This document shows positions 1 to 8,852 of a DNA stretch of 16,205 nucleotides, piece by piece. The translations under genes were made by a program, and so were the position numbers. The DNA is taken from NCBI RefSeq assembly GCF_000331775.1, contig NZ_CAPJ01000427.1:1-16205 (forward strand), in the 5' to 3' direction. Source of the stretch: Xanthomonas translucens pv. translucens DSM 18974. GTDB taxonomy: Bacteria > Pseudomonadota > Gammaproteobacteria > Xanthomonadales > Xanthomonadaceae. Position 1 is the first letter of the stretch; each line of letters starts with the position of its first letter. Under the pieces are notes generated by a model. That model worked only from the letters and a program-made list of their open reading frames with translations, had not been told where the DNA came from and did no database searches.

Positions 1-275
1 ACCGGCGGCCATCCAGCCGGGTGCACTGTAGGAGGGACTTCAGTCCCGACCGATCAGCGAAAGCGTCGCGGTCCAGGCTTCGCTCGTCGCGGCTGAAGCC
101 GCTCCTATAGTGACCGGCGGCCATCCAGCCGGGTGCACTGTAGGAGGGACTTCAGTCCCGACCGATCAGCGAAAGCGTCGCGGTTCCAGGCTTCGCGCGT
201 CGCGGCTGAAGCCGCTCCTACAGGGACCTGCGGCCATCCGGCCGGGTGCACTGTAGGAGGGACTTCAGTCCCGAC
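1..275. repeat. Tandem array of paired REP-like palindromes
   Basis: Two and a half copies of a 112-113 bp unit lie head to tail (1-112, 113-225, 226-275). Each full unit holds two 23-base REP-like elements in opposite orientation: one with core GGGACTTCAGTCCC (28-50, 140-162, 253-275) and one with core GCGGCTGAAGCCGC (86-108, 199-221). Both cores fold into a 6-bp stem. The repeats share the outer GTAGGAG...CGAC frame. This is the layout of BIME-type elements of Xanthomonas and Stenotrophomonas, which are spread by RAYT (TnpA_REP) transposases; no RAYT gene is in the window. The left edge of the array may lie outside the window. Confidence 0.9.
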
Positions 276-530
276 TGCATCCAGCCTGGGTGAACCTTGC
301 TGCCTCCTCGGCGGCTTCCACGGTGATGTTCGGCGACGACGATCGCAGGTCGGCCGGGGTGGGGCGAGCGGTGTGCGCCGCCGCCATACGCCCGCAAACG
401 GCGCGCAGACATCGGCGCCCGCCCGGTCCGGCGCGCCCGCCCGCCTCCGTCCCCGGCCGCCTTGCCAGGGGCCGGCAAACGCCGGGTGCGCACTGTCGAT
501 TCCGCGCCTGCGGCGGTCGCGTCCGCGTTC
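276..530. other. Non-coding GC-rich spacer before yfhM
   Basis: Between the repeat array and the yfhM promoter I see no gene I can support. Several frames stay open here on both strands, but only because stop codons are rare at this GC content. None gives a recognisable protein or a start with a convincing ribosome-binding site. No RNA gene is recognised. Confidence 0.6.
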
Positions 531-561
531 TATACTCGCGCCACATTCACGGAGCGAACGT
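531..561 (+). promoter_or_regulatory. Candidate yfhM promoter -10 and ribosome-binding site
   Basis: TATACT at 531-536 is a good -10 hexamer in a very GC-rich setting. It would start transcription about 20 bases before the ATG at 562. No clear -35 sits 17 bases upstream, which is common in Xanthomonas promoters. GGAG at 551-554, 7 bases before the ATG, is a good Shine-Dalgarno site and decides the start. Confidence 0.45.
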
Positions 562-3500
562 ATGCACATGGATTCGAAGCGGCAGTGGCGCCTCGTGCGC
601 GCGGGGGTGTTGAGCAGCTTCCTGCTGCTGGGCCTGGCGTTGGCGCTGGGCGGCTGCAAGCGTAACGAATCCGGGCAGTTGCCCGATGCCAGCGGCGAGC
701 CGGTGAAGGGCCAGAAGGAAGCGATGAAGGGCTTCGGCCTGGTCCGCGCCTATCCCGACCAGAAGCGCGACGGGCTGTCGCTGGCGCTGGAGTTCTCGCG
801 CCCGCTGGTCGGCACCCAGGACTTCGACAAGCTGCTGCGCTTCGAACAAAAAGTCGGCACCGACGCGAGCGCCTGGTCGCTGTCCGACGATGGCAAGACC
901 CTGCGCTATCCGTACGTGGAGGCCGCCAAGGACTACACCGTGCTGATCTCCGCCGATCTGCTCGCCGCCGACGGCAGCCGCCTGGGCAAGCCGCTCAAGC
1001 AGAAGGTCTACACCGGCGAACTGGAGCCGGCAGTCGGCTTCGCTTCGCAGGGCAGCGTGCTGCCGGCGCGCGAGAGCCGCGGTCTGCCGGTGGTGTCGCT
1101 CAATGTGCCGGAAGTGGACGTGGAGTTCATGCGGGTCAAGGAAGGCGCGCTGCCGGCGTTCTTCGCCCAGTACCAGCGCGGCGGCCGCCGCGGTAGCTGG
1201 GAAATGGACAGCGACTACAGCGACCACACCCCGATTTCGCAGCTGGCCGAGTCGGTCTACGTCAACCGCTTCGTGCTCGGCGGCGACAAGAACGAGCGCG
1301 CGCTGACCTATCTGCCGATCCAGGACATCAAGGAGTTGCAGGCGCCGGGCCTGTACTTCGCGGTGATGAAGCGCCCGGGCCGGTTCGAGAACGAATACGA
1401 CACCGCGTTCTTCACCGTCAGCGACATCGGCCTGCACGTGCGCGCCTACAAGGACAATCTGTTCGTGCACACCGCCTCGCTGCAGAGCGGCGAGCCGTCG
1501 AAGAAAGTGGAACTGCGCATCCTCGACGCCCAGGGCGAGCTGTTCCTGAAAGGCGAGACCGACACCAACGGCAACGCGCTGCTGAACTACACGCTCGACG
1601 CCGGCCAGGTACTGGTGGCGCGCAGCGGCACCGACCTGTCGATGCTGCCGTTCAACCAGCCGGCGCTGGACCTGAGCGAGTTCGCCGTGGCCGGGCGCGA
1701 GAACGCCTGGTTCGACGTGTTCGCCTGGTCCGGCCGCGACCTGTACCGCCCCGGCGAGACGGTGCGCGTGTCGGCGCTGCTGCGCGACAACGACGGCAAG
1801 CCGGTGGCGACCAGCGGCAAGGGCGCGCAGCCGGCCGGCGGTCAACCGGTCTTCCTGCGCTTGACACAGCCCGACGGCAAGATCTTCCGCGAGACCCGCC
1901 TGCAGCCGGGCGAGCAGGGCTATTTCAGCTTCGAGCAGCTGATTCCCGCCGATGCGCCGACCGGGCGCTGGCAGGTGGAGTTCCGCACCGACCCGTCCAG
2001 CAAGGAAGCGGTGCAGGGCATGACCCTGCGCATCGAGGAGTTCCTGCCCGAGCGCATGAAGCTGGACCTGGACAGCGCGCAGAAGACGCTCAAGCCGGGC
2101 GAGCCGTTCAAGCTGCAGGCCACCGCCGCCTATCTGTACGGCGCACCGGCCGACGGCAACCGCTTCACCGCCAAGCTGGCGGTGGCGGTCGAGCAGCATC
2201 CGGTCGAGGCGCTTCCCGGCTATTTCTTCGGCGACCCGACGCTGCAGCTGCCGCGCGAAGCCAAGGACGTGATCGATACCGCGTTCGGCGCCGACGGCAA
2301 GCTCGCCGAAGACCTGGCGCTGCCGGACGAAGCCAAGCCGACCAGCACCATCGCCGCGCTGGTCTCGGCCAGCGTTTACGAGACCGGCGGCCGCACCGTC
2401 ACCCGTACGCTCAAGCGCGTGCTGTGGCCGGCGCCGGCGCTGGTCGGGGTGCGCCCGCTGTTCGACGACAAGGACGGCGCCGATGCCAACGCCAACGCGC
2501 GCTTCGAACTGATGCGGGTGGACGCGCAGGGCAAGCCGCAGCCGGCCAAGGGGTTGAAGGTGACCCTGGTGCGCGAGCTGCGCGACTACCACTGGGCGTT
2601 CACCGACAACCGCTGGGACTACGACTTCACCCGCCGCTTCGAGAACAAGCAGAGCATCACCGTCGATGCCGGCAGCGGCGCGGCCAAGTTCGATTTCCCG
2701 GTGGAGTGGGGCGAGTACCGCGTGGACGTGTTCGATCCGTCCACCGGCCTGACCACGCGCTATCCGTTCCGCGCCGGCTGGAGCTGGAACGACGAGAACC
2801 GCGGCCTGGACGCGCGCCCGGACAAGGTCAAGCTGGCGCTGGACAAGACCGGCTACAAGGCCGGCGACACGCTCAAGGTCACCCTGACCCCGCCGCATGC
2901 CGGACCCGGCGTGCTGATGGTCGAGAGCGACAAGATGCTGTACGTGCAGGACATCGACGTGAAGCCGGGCAGCCGCTTCGAGATCCCGGTGACCAAGGAC
3001 TGGGAGCGCCACGACGTCTACGTCACCGCGCTGGTGTTCCGCGGCGGTTCGGCGCCGAGCAAGATCACCCCGGCGCGCGCGGTCGGCGTGGCCTTCGTGC
3101 CGATGGAGCGCAAGACCCGGCGCGTGGCGGTGGGCCTGGTCGCGCCCAAGCAGATGCGCCCCGAACAGCCGCTGCCGGTGACGGTCAGCGCGCCGGAACT
3201 GGCCGGCAAGCAGGCGCACGTGACCATCTCCGCGGTGGACGTGGGCATCCTCAACATCACCCGCTTCCCGGTGCCCGACGCCAACGCGCAGTTCTTCGCG
3301 CAGCGGCGCCTGGGCGTGGACGCCTACGACATCTACGGCCGGGTGATCGAGAGCTTCGAGGGCGGGACCGGCAAGCTGCGCTTCGGCGGCGACATGGCAT
3401 TGGCGGCGTTGCCGCAGGCCAAGCGCCCGACCGCGCGGGTGCAGACCGTGGACCTGTTCTCCGGCTCGGTGAAGCTCGACGCCAAGGGCAATGCGCGGGT

Positions 3501-5529
3501 GCAACTGCCGGTACCGGACTTCAACGGCACGCTGCGGGTCTCGGCGCTGGTGTATGCGGACGAACGCTACGGCAACCGCGACGTGGAGACGCTGGTGCGT
3601 GCGCCGATCGTGGCCGAGGCCAGCATGCCGCGGGTGCTGGCGCCGGGCGACCGCAGCACGGTCACCCTGGACGTGCAGAACTTCACCGGGCAGGCGGGCG
3701 AGTTCAAGGTGCGGGTGGACGGCGAAGGCCCGCTGGCGATCGCCGAGCGCGCGCGCAGCGCCAAGCTCGGCAAGGACGGCAAGGCCACGCTCAGCTTCCC
3801 GCTGGTGGCGCAGGAGGGCTACAGCGTGGCCAAGGTGCGGGTGCGGGTGGACGGCAACGGCTACAGCGTGGACCGCCGCTACGACCTGCCGGTGCGCGCG
3901 GCGTGGCCGTCGGTGCTGCGCGCGCAGACTCGCGTGCTGGACACGTCCGCTACCGGCGGGCTGGCGCCGGTGACGCTGGGCATGGGCGATGCCGAAGGCC
4001 TGATGGCCGGCTCGGTCAACGCGCGCATGCTGGTCAGCGCGCTGCCGCCGGTCCCGTTCGCCAGCGCGCTGCAGGGGGCACTGGACTACCCGTACGGCTG
4101 CGCCGAGCAGACCACCAGCAAGGGCTACGCCGCGTTGTTGCTCGACGACGCCACCGCCAGGCTGCTCGGCGCCAAGGGCCTGGATGCGGCCAGCCGCCGC
4201 GCGCGCATGGAAGGCGCGTTCGGGCGGCTGGCCTCGATGCAGATCTCCAGCGGCCACTTCTCGATGTGGGGCGACGACGGCGACGTCAATCCGGGCCTGA
4301 CACCGTATATCGCCGAGTTCCTGCTCGACGCCAAGGACGCCGGCTTCGCGGTGCCCGACAACGTGCTGCAGAAGGCGCTCAACCGGCTCAGCGAGGACCT
4401 GCTGTCCGGCGGCAACAACTTCTACGGCCAGGACCGCCGCGAGAACCTGAAGTTCGCCAACCAGGCGTGGTCGGGCTATGTGCTGGCGCGGGTCAACCGC
4501 GCCCCGCTGGGTACGTTGCGCGCGCTGTACGACAACGATCGCGGCAAGGCGCTGACCGGCCTGTCGCTGGTGCATCTGGGCGTGGCGCTGTCGCTGCAGG
4601 GCGACAAGAAGCGTGGCGAAGCGGCGATCGCGGCCGGCTTCGCCAAGGACAGCGCCGACCGTCCGCAGTATTTCGGCGACTACGGCAGCGTGATCCGCGA
4701 CGACGCGCTGATGATCGCGCTGCTGCACGAGCGCGGCCTGGCCCAGCCCGAGTACGACGCGCGCGCGGTGGCGCTGGGCCGCGAAATCGACGCGCGCCGC
4801 CGCGGCGGCTGGCTGTGGCTGAGCACCCAGGAGCAGGTGGCGCTGGCGCGGATGGGCAAGGCGCTGCTGGCCAACCAGAGCAAGCTGGTGTCCGGCCAGC
4901 TGGCGATCGGCGACGGCAGCGAGCCGATCGCCGCGGCCAAGGCGTTCGGCCGCCAGTTCGGCGAGGCCGAGCTGGCGCGCGGAGTCAGCTTCGTGCCGCA
5001 GGGCGAGGCGCCGCTGTACGCCAGCCTGGAAATCGCCGGCATCCCGCGCAAGGCGCCGGAGGTGGACGAGAGCACGCTCAAAGTGGAACGCGAGTGGTAC
5101 GGCACCGACGGAAATCCGTGGACGCCGCGGCCGCTGAAGGAAGGCGAGGCGCTGATCGTGCGCGTCACCATCACCTCCAACACGGGCATGCCCGACGCGC
5201 TGCTGACCGACCTGCTGCCGGCCGGCCTGGAGATCGAGAACTTCAACCTGGGCGATGCCAAGCAGTGGGCCGACGTGGTGGTGGACGGCATCGAGATCAG
5301 CGACCGTTCCAACGCCGCCGACGTCAAGCACGAGGAGTTCCGCGACGACCGCTACGTGGCCGCGCTGAGCCTGGCGCAGGGCGGCAAGGCGCAGGTGTTC
5401 TACCTGGTGCGTGCGGTGACCCCGGGCACCTACACGGTGCCGCCGCCGCTGGTCGAGGACATGTACCGTCCCGACCTGCGCGGGGTGGGACGCAGCAACC
5501 CTGGCACGATCAGCGTCGTGCAGCCTTAA
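562..5529 (+). CDS. yfhM: Bacterial alpha-2-macroglobulin lipoprotein
   Basis: The 1655-residue protein matches the length of E. coli YfhM (about 1650). It begins with a signal peptide ending in the lipobox LGGC, with the lipidated Cys at residue 32. Lys follows, so it is likely not retained in the inner membrane by an Asp+2 signal. The macroglobulin repeats include a YRPGETVRVSALLRD segment near residue 395 and the A2M core near 960-1000. The thioester motif CAEQ is complete (Cys1180, Gln1183) in the context PYGCAEQTTSKG. By family knowledge the protein traps proteases in the periplasm through a bait region and covalent thioester, protecting cells whose outer membrane is breached. It usually works with PbpC, encoded downstream here but not adjacent. 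The frame is open upstream to 133, but the signal peptide and the GGAG at 551-554 fix the start at 562; an ATG at 568 is the only close alternative. Confidence 0.95.
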   Translation: MHMDSKRQWRLVRAGVLSSFLLLGLALALGGCKRNESGQLPDASGEPVKGQKEAMKGFGLVRAYPDQKRDGLSLALEFSRPLVGTQDFDKLLRFEQKVGTDASAWSLSDDGKTLRYPYVEAAKDYTVLISADLLAADGSRLGKPLKQKVYTGELEPAVGFASQGSVLPARESRGLPVVSLNVPEVDVEFMRVKEGALPAFFAQYQRGGRRGSWEMDSDYSDHTPISQLAESVYVNRFVLGGDKNERALTYLPIQDIKELQAPGLYFAVMKRPGRFENEYDTAFFTVSDIGLHVRAYKDNLFVHTASLQSGEPSKKVELRILDAQGELFLKGETDTNGNALLNYTLDAGQVLVARSGTDLSMLPFNQPALDLSEFAVAGRENAWFDVFAWSGRDLYRPGETVRVSALLRDNDGKPVATSGKGAQPAGGQPVFLRLTQPDGKIFRETRLQPGEQGYFSFEQLIPADAPTGRWQVEFRTDPSSKEAVQGMTLRIEEFLPERMKLDLDSAQKTLKPGEPFKLQATAAYLYGAPADGNRFTAKLAVAVEQHPVEALPGYFFGDPTLQLPREAKDVIDTAFGADGKLAEDLALPDEAKPTSTIAALVSASVYETGGRTVTRTLKRVLWPAPALVGVRPLFDDKDGADANANARFELMRVDAQGKPQPAKGLKVTLVRELRDYHWAFTDNRWDYDFTRRFENKQSITVDAGSGAAKFDFPVEWGEYRVDVFDPSTGLTTRYPFRAGWSWNDENRGLDARPDKVKLALDKTGYKAGDTLKVTLTPPHAGPGVLMVESDKMLYVQDIDVKPGSRFEIPVTKDWERHDVYVTALVFRGGSAPSKITPARAVGVAFVPMERKTRRVAVGLVAPKQMRPEQPLPVTVSAPELAGKQAHVTISAVDVGILNITRFPVPDANAQFFAQRRLGVDAYDIYGRVIESFEGGTGKLRFGGDMALAALPQAKRPTARVQTVDLFSGSVKLDAKGNARVQLPVPDFNGTLRVSALVYADERYGNRDVETLVRAPIVAEASMPRVLAPGDRSTVTLDVQNFTGQAGEFKVRVDGEGPLAIAERARSAKLGKDGKATLSFPLVAQEGYSVAKVRVRVDGNGYSVDRRYDLPVRAAWPSVLRAQTRVLDTSATGGLAPVTLGMGDAEGLMAGSVNARMLVSALPPVPFASALQGALDYPYGCAEQTTSKGYAALLLDDATARLLGAKGLDAASRRARMEGAFGRLASMQISSGHFSMWGDDGDVNPGLTPYIAEFLLDAKDAGFAVPDNVLQKALNRLSEDLLSGGNNFYGQDRRENLKFANQAWSGYVLARVNRAPLGTLRALYDNDRGKALTGLSLVHLGVALSLQGDKKRGEAAIAAGFAKDSADRPQYFGDYGSVIRDDALMIALLHERGLAQPEYDARAVALGREIDARRRGGWLWLSTQEQVALARMGKALLANQSKLVSGQLAIGDGSEPIAAAKAFGRQFGEAELARGVSFVPQGEAPLYASLEIAGIPRKAPEVDESTLKVEREWYGTDGNPWTPRPLKEGEALIVRVTITSNTGMPDALLTDLLPAGLEIENFNLGDAKQWADVVVDGIEISDRSNAADVKHEEFRDDRYVAALSLAQGGKAQVFYLVRAVTPGTYTVPPPLVEDMYRPDLRGVGRSNPGTISVVQP

Positions 5530-5564
5530 GGCATGCCCTCGCTTCCCGGGAAGACGTAACGGGT

Positions 5565-5593
5565 CGGCCTGTTCGGCGAGTGAGGACAGGCCG
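5565..5593 (+). other. Hairpin downstream of yfhM
   Basis: CGGCCTGT (5565-5572) and ACAGGCCG (5586-5593) form a perfect 8-bp stem around a 13-base loop, 36 bases after the yfhM stop codon. No T-run follows, so it is more likely a 3'-end stabilising or Rho-associated structure than an intrinsic terminator. Confidence 0.4.
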
Positions 5594-5624
5594 TCGCGGA
5601 TCCGGCCGCAGGCAATGCGTGGAA

Positions 5625-5656
5625 CGATAGAGCCCTTGCGGCCCTATCGTCGTTTT
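5625..5656 (+). terminator. Candidate intrinsic terminator after yfhM
   Basis: CGATAGAGCC (5625-5634) pairs with GGCCCTATCG (5640-5649) around a 5-base loop: ten positions with one A-C mismatch. TCG and then TTTT (5653-5656) follow. The stem and short T-run fit a moderate Rho-independent terminator closing the yfhM transcript before the receptor promoter. Confidence 0.5.
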
Positions 5657-5843
5657 GGGGCGGACGCACAGTCCGCCGTGGCGGTTCGATGACCAGACAG
5701 CAGCGGCCGTCTCGCTGTGGCGCCGACCATCGCCGCGCCTGGGCAGCGCAGCGGCGCATCGCCGTCTCGCCCCCGCTGCTGCAAACGCGGTCGCCAATGC
5801 CGGACTTGGAGTGAACGCGGCGTCGCGCATAACCCCCACGCAC

Positions 5844-5931
5844 TGACATGGGTTTGTCATGGACCGCTGGATAAAATTAACTACTTTTAAGTTATTAATT
5901 TCATTTTTGAAGTTTTTCCAGGGATCATGAA
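5844..5931 (+). promoter_or_regulatory. AT-rich promoter/leader of the TonB receptor gene
   Basis: A sharply AT-rich stretch (about 5868-5920) interrupts the GC-rich background. TTGTCA (5854-5859) is a good -35; TTAACT (5877-5882, spacing 17) is a weak -10, and TATTAA (5893-5898) is another -10 candidate. The -35 overlaps an inverted repeat TGACA-N6-TGTCA (5844-5848 / 5855-5859) that could be an operator. AGGG (5920-5923) is the ribosome-binding site, 8 bases before the ATG at 5932. The rest of the 402-base gap from yfhM, apart from the two hairpins before 5657, shows nothing I can name. Confidence 0.4.
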
Positions 5932-8823
5932 ATGACGCAATTGCCTCGCCGCCCCTCCCGCCACCAGCGCGCCTTGCTGGTCTGCATGCTCGCTGCCAGT
6001 TGCCAGGCGGCCCTTGCGCAGCAGGCGGCCAAGCCGATGCCGGCACCTGCGGACACCGGCGATACCGATGCCGACGCCGCCTCGGCTGCCGTTGCCGGCG
6101 ACGCCGGCGCGCCCAAGACCCTGGACAGCGTGGTCGTCACCGGCGTGCGCAAGGCCAATGCCGCGGCGATCGAGAGCAAGCGCGCGGCGACCAACATCAC
6201 CGACGTGATCAGCTCCACCGACGTGCGCGCGCTGCCGGACACCACCATCGTCGAAGCGCTGCGCCGCATCCCCGGCCTGTCGGTGCTGCCGGCGACCGAC
6301 AACGAACATCCGCGCGACGAGGCCGCCACGCCGGTGCTGCGCGGCCTCGGCCCGTCCTACAACAACGTCACCATCGACGGCCTGACCGTGGCCTCGCCGG
6401 GCACGCCGAACGGCACGCTCGGCTCGATCACCCGCGGCGTGCGCCTGGACATCCTGCCGGCCTCGATGGTCAGCGAGTTGCAGGTGGTCAAGACCTTCAC
6501 TCCGGATCTCGATCCCAACGCCACCGGCGGTGCGATCAACCTGCGCACGCGCAGCGCGTTCGAGAACGGCGGCAAGCCGTTCTTCACCAGCGAAGCCTCG
6601 CTGGGCCATGCCAACGACGTCGGCAAGCCGCGCGACCAGGACGACCCCGGCTACCGCCTCGGCGCCACCGGCAGCACCACTTTCGGCAGCGACCGGCAGT
6701 ACGGCCTGACCCTGTCGGGCAACTACCAGACGCTGAGCAGCTACACAGAAACCCACATGACCACCGACACGGTGCACTACGGGTTCTACGACGGCAACGG
6801 CGTGCTGCAGAGCGGCAGCAACCTCGGCAACGGCTGGGCGGTGCCGCAGCAGGACAAGTACTGGTACGTGATGGACAAGCGCGACCGCTACGGCCTGACC
6901 GGCAAGTTCGAGGCGCACCCCAGCGCCGACCTGCAGGCCTACGTCACCGCGGGCTACTACTATTTCAAGGACGACATGCAGCGCAACGAACTGCTGATCG
7001 ATCCGCGCAACCGCAACCGCGTCGTCAACCAGACCGCGACCTCCGGCAGTTACCCGGCCGGCGACATCGAGGTCGGCTATTCCAACCAGGTCACCACCAC
7101 CCGCACCAAGCTCGGCCAGGCCGGCATGGAATGGCGGCCGGACGATCACCAAGTGCTGTCCGCGCGCGGCTCGTGGTCGGATGCGACCTACGACGAACCG
7201 ATCCAGATGTTCAAGTACGTCACCGGCGCGTCGCGCCCGGCGCCGGTCCCGGTCGGCCAGACCGGCGCCGGTGTCAGCGTCAATCCCACCGCCAACTACG
7301 CCTTCAACTACGACACCTCGGCGCTGAACCAGCGCTTCCCGGTGGCGCCGCAGGCGTACTACGACTACGACAACTACAGCCTGTTGTACTGGCGCCCGGA
7401 CTACAAGCGCAGCGCGCGCGACCGCATCCTCACCGGGCGCCTGGACTACGCCTTCAACCAGGGCGAGCAGGACCTCGGCCTGGGCTTCGGCGCCGGCCTG
7501 TCGTACACCACCGACAAGCCGTCGTTCAACATCTACCGCGACGAATACCAGCCCAACAGCAGCGCGCCGGCGTTGAACATCGCCGACGTGCTGGCGCCTT
7601 CGAACGCGCCGCTGCGCTATCTCGGCCTGAACCTGATCACCATCGATCCGAACAAGGCGCGGCGTGTGTTGCAGTCCACGCCGCGCAGCGCGTTCAACAG
7701 CACCGACCAGTCGGCCTTCAGCAACCAGGACAACTTCAGCCACACCGAAAATATCTTCGGCGCCTACGGCCTGGTCAGCTACCGTGCCGAGGCATTCAAC
7801 GTGGAGGCCGGCCTGCACTACGACAACACCGACCAGTCCACCATCGGCCGCCAGCGCCAGCTGGATACGGCCAGCGGCAAATACGTCTATGTCGACGCGC
7901 CGACCGATTCGCACTACGCCAACCTGCTGCCATCGGCGATCATGACCTACCACCTCAGCGACCGCCTCGACCTGCGCGCCGGCGCCAGCCGCACGCTCGG
8001 CCGCCCGCCGTACGACGCCTACGCCGCGCGCACCTCGATCGGCTTCGTCAACACCACCGATATGGGCAACCCCAATGCGCAGGGCGTGACCGTGACCGTG
8101 GGCAATCCGGACATCAAGCCGCGCGTATCGACCAACCTGGACCTGTCGCTGGAATGGCGCCTGCCGGACGATTTCGACGGCATGCTGGCCGCGGCGGTGT
8201 TCAACAAGCGCATCCAGGACGAGATCTTCACCCTGTCGCGCACCGACCAGTTCAGCTACAACGGCACCACCTATTCGAATGTGCTGATCAGCACCCCGGC
8301 CAATGCCTCCAATGCGCATATCCGCGGCCTGGAACTGAGCGCGGTGCTCAATACCTTGCTGCCCGGCGTGCCGGCACTGTCCGGGCTGGGCGCCAGCGCC
8401 AATCTGGCCTTGCTGGACGGCGGTATGGACGTGCCGTATAGCGTCGGCACCGCGCCGAACGTGAGCCAGCGCGAGCGCAGCGTCGATCGCCTGGTCGGCC
8501 AGCCCGGCTACACCGCCAACGCCTCGCTGTTCTACAACATCGGCGGGCTGGAACTGCGCGCGGCCTACAACCGCCAGGGCAAGGCGCTGCGCGCCATCGT
8601 CAGCAACATCGACTGGCAGGACCTGTACTGGGCGCCGCGCTCGCAGCTGGATCTGTCGGCGACCTATGCGATCAACAAGCAGGTCAGCGTGGTCGGCCAG
8701 GTCAGCAATGTGACCCACAGCCGTATCACCAGCGTGACCGGGCCGGGCGAGAACCTGCTGAAAGACACTTACTCGGTGCCGACCACGTACTGGTTCGGCA
8801 TCCGTTTCACACCTTCCCTTTGA
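5932..8823 (+). CDS. TonB-dependent outer-membrane receptor
   Basis: This 963-residue protein has a signal peptide with a likely cut after ALA at residue 29. An Ala/Asp-rich linker leads to a TonB-box-like TLDSVVVTG (63-71), then a plug domain with PDTTIVEALRRIPG and YNNVTIDGL, then a 22-strand-type barrel. The barrel carries the family signature GNPDIKPRVSTNLDLSLEW near residue 725. Such receptors (Xanthomonas/Caulobacter class, TIGR01782-like) import bulky nutrients across the outer membrane using TonB energy. The ligand is not shown by the sequence. The closely following GDPD gene suggests a glycerophosphodiester or other phosphodiester-bearing compound; that is inference. It ends in ...RFTPSL rather than the usual terminal aromatic residue. 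The start at 5932 is chosen because AGGG lies 8 bases upstream; the ATG at 5927 is out of frame and closes after two codons. Confidence 0.93.
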   Translation: MTQLPRRPSRHQRALLVCMLAASCQAALAQQAAKPMPAPADTGDTDADAASAAVAGDAGAPKTLDSVVVTGVRKANAAAIESKRAATNITDVISSTDVRALPDTTIVEALRRIPGLSVLPATDNEHPRDEAATPVLRGLGPSYNNVTIDGLTVASPGTPNGTLGSITRGVRLDILPASMVSELQVVKTFTPDLDPNATGGAINLRTRSAFENGGKPFFTSEASLGHANDVGKPRDQDDPGYRLGATGSTTFGSDRQYGLTLSGNYQTLSSYTETHMTTDTVHYGFYDGNGVLQSGSNLGNGWAVPQQDKYWYVMDKRDRYGLTGKFEAHPSADLQAYVTAGYYYFKDDMQRNELLIDPRNRNRVVNQTATSGSYPAGDIEVGYSNQVTTTRTKLGQAGMEWRPDDHQVLSARGSWSDATYDEPIQMFKYVTGASRPAPVPVGQTGAGVSVNPTANYAFNYDTSALNQRFPVAPQAYYDYDNYSLLYWRPDYKRSARDRILTGRLDYAFNQGEQDLGLGFGAGLSYTTDKPSFNIYRDEYQPNSSAPALNIADVLAPSNAPLRYLGLNLITIDPNKARRVLQSTPRSAFNSTDQSAFSNQDNFSHTENIFGAYGLVSYRAEAFNVEAGLHYDNTDQSTIGRQRQLDTASGKYVYVDAPTDSHYANLLPSAIMTYHLSDRLDLRAGASRTLGRPPYDAYAARTSIGFVNTTDMGNPNAQGVTVTVGNPDIKPRVSTNLDLSLEWRLPDDFDGMLAAAVFNKRIQDEIFTLSRTDQFSYNGTTYSNVLISTPANASNAHIRGLELSAVLNTLLPGVPALSGLGASANLALLDGGMDVPYSVGTAPNVSQRERSVDRLVGQPGYTANASLFYNIGGLELRAAYNRQGKALRAIVSNIDWQDLYWAPRSQLDLSATYAINKQVSVVGQVSNVTHSRITSVTGPGENLLKDTYSVPTTYWFGIRFTPSL

Positions 8824-8852
8824 ACCTTTCGCACCTCCGGATTGCTACCGCC

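Noticed and set aside
1..275. CRISPR array
   Set aside because: The units are 112-113 bp and repeated almost entirely, with no unique spacers; they are REP-type palindromes, and no cas genes are present.
133..561. In-frame upstream extension of yfhM
   Set aside because: It runs through REP repeats and promoter-like DNA and would bury the lipoprotein signal peptide; the start at 562 has a good ribosome-binding site.
547..5331. A 1594-codon open frame antisense to yfhM
   Set aside because: It mirrors the GC-rich third positions of yfhM; its His/Arg/Ala/Gln-rich product has no recognisable domain. The same holds for long antisense frames over the receptor (5887-8718) and pbpC (10844-13195).
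2424..5630. A 1068-codon plus-strand frame inside yfhM
   Set aside because: A shifted frame of yfhM with low-complexity Arg/Gly/Ala product; yfhM itself is intact with domain motifs throughout.
5989..6003. Lipobox-like LAASC in the TonB receptor signal peptide
   Set aside because: Residue -3 is Ala, not Leu, and a normal cleavage site ALA follows at residue 29; these receptors are not lipoproteins.
8820..8852. TTG start for the phosphodiesterase overlapping the receptor stop
   Set aside because: It would put 11 residues before a clear signal peptide, and no ribosome-binding site is seen; ATG 8853 is more natural.
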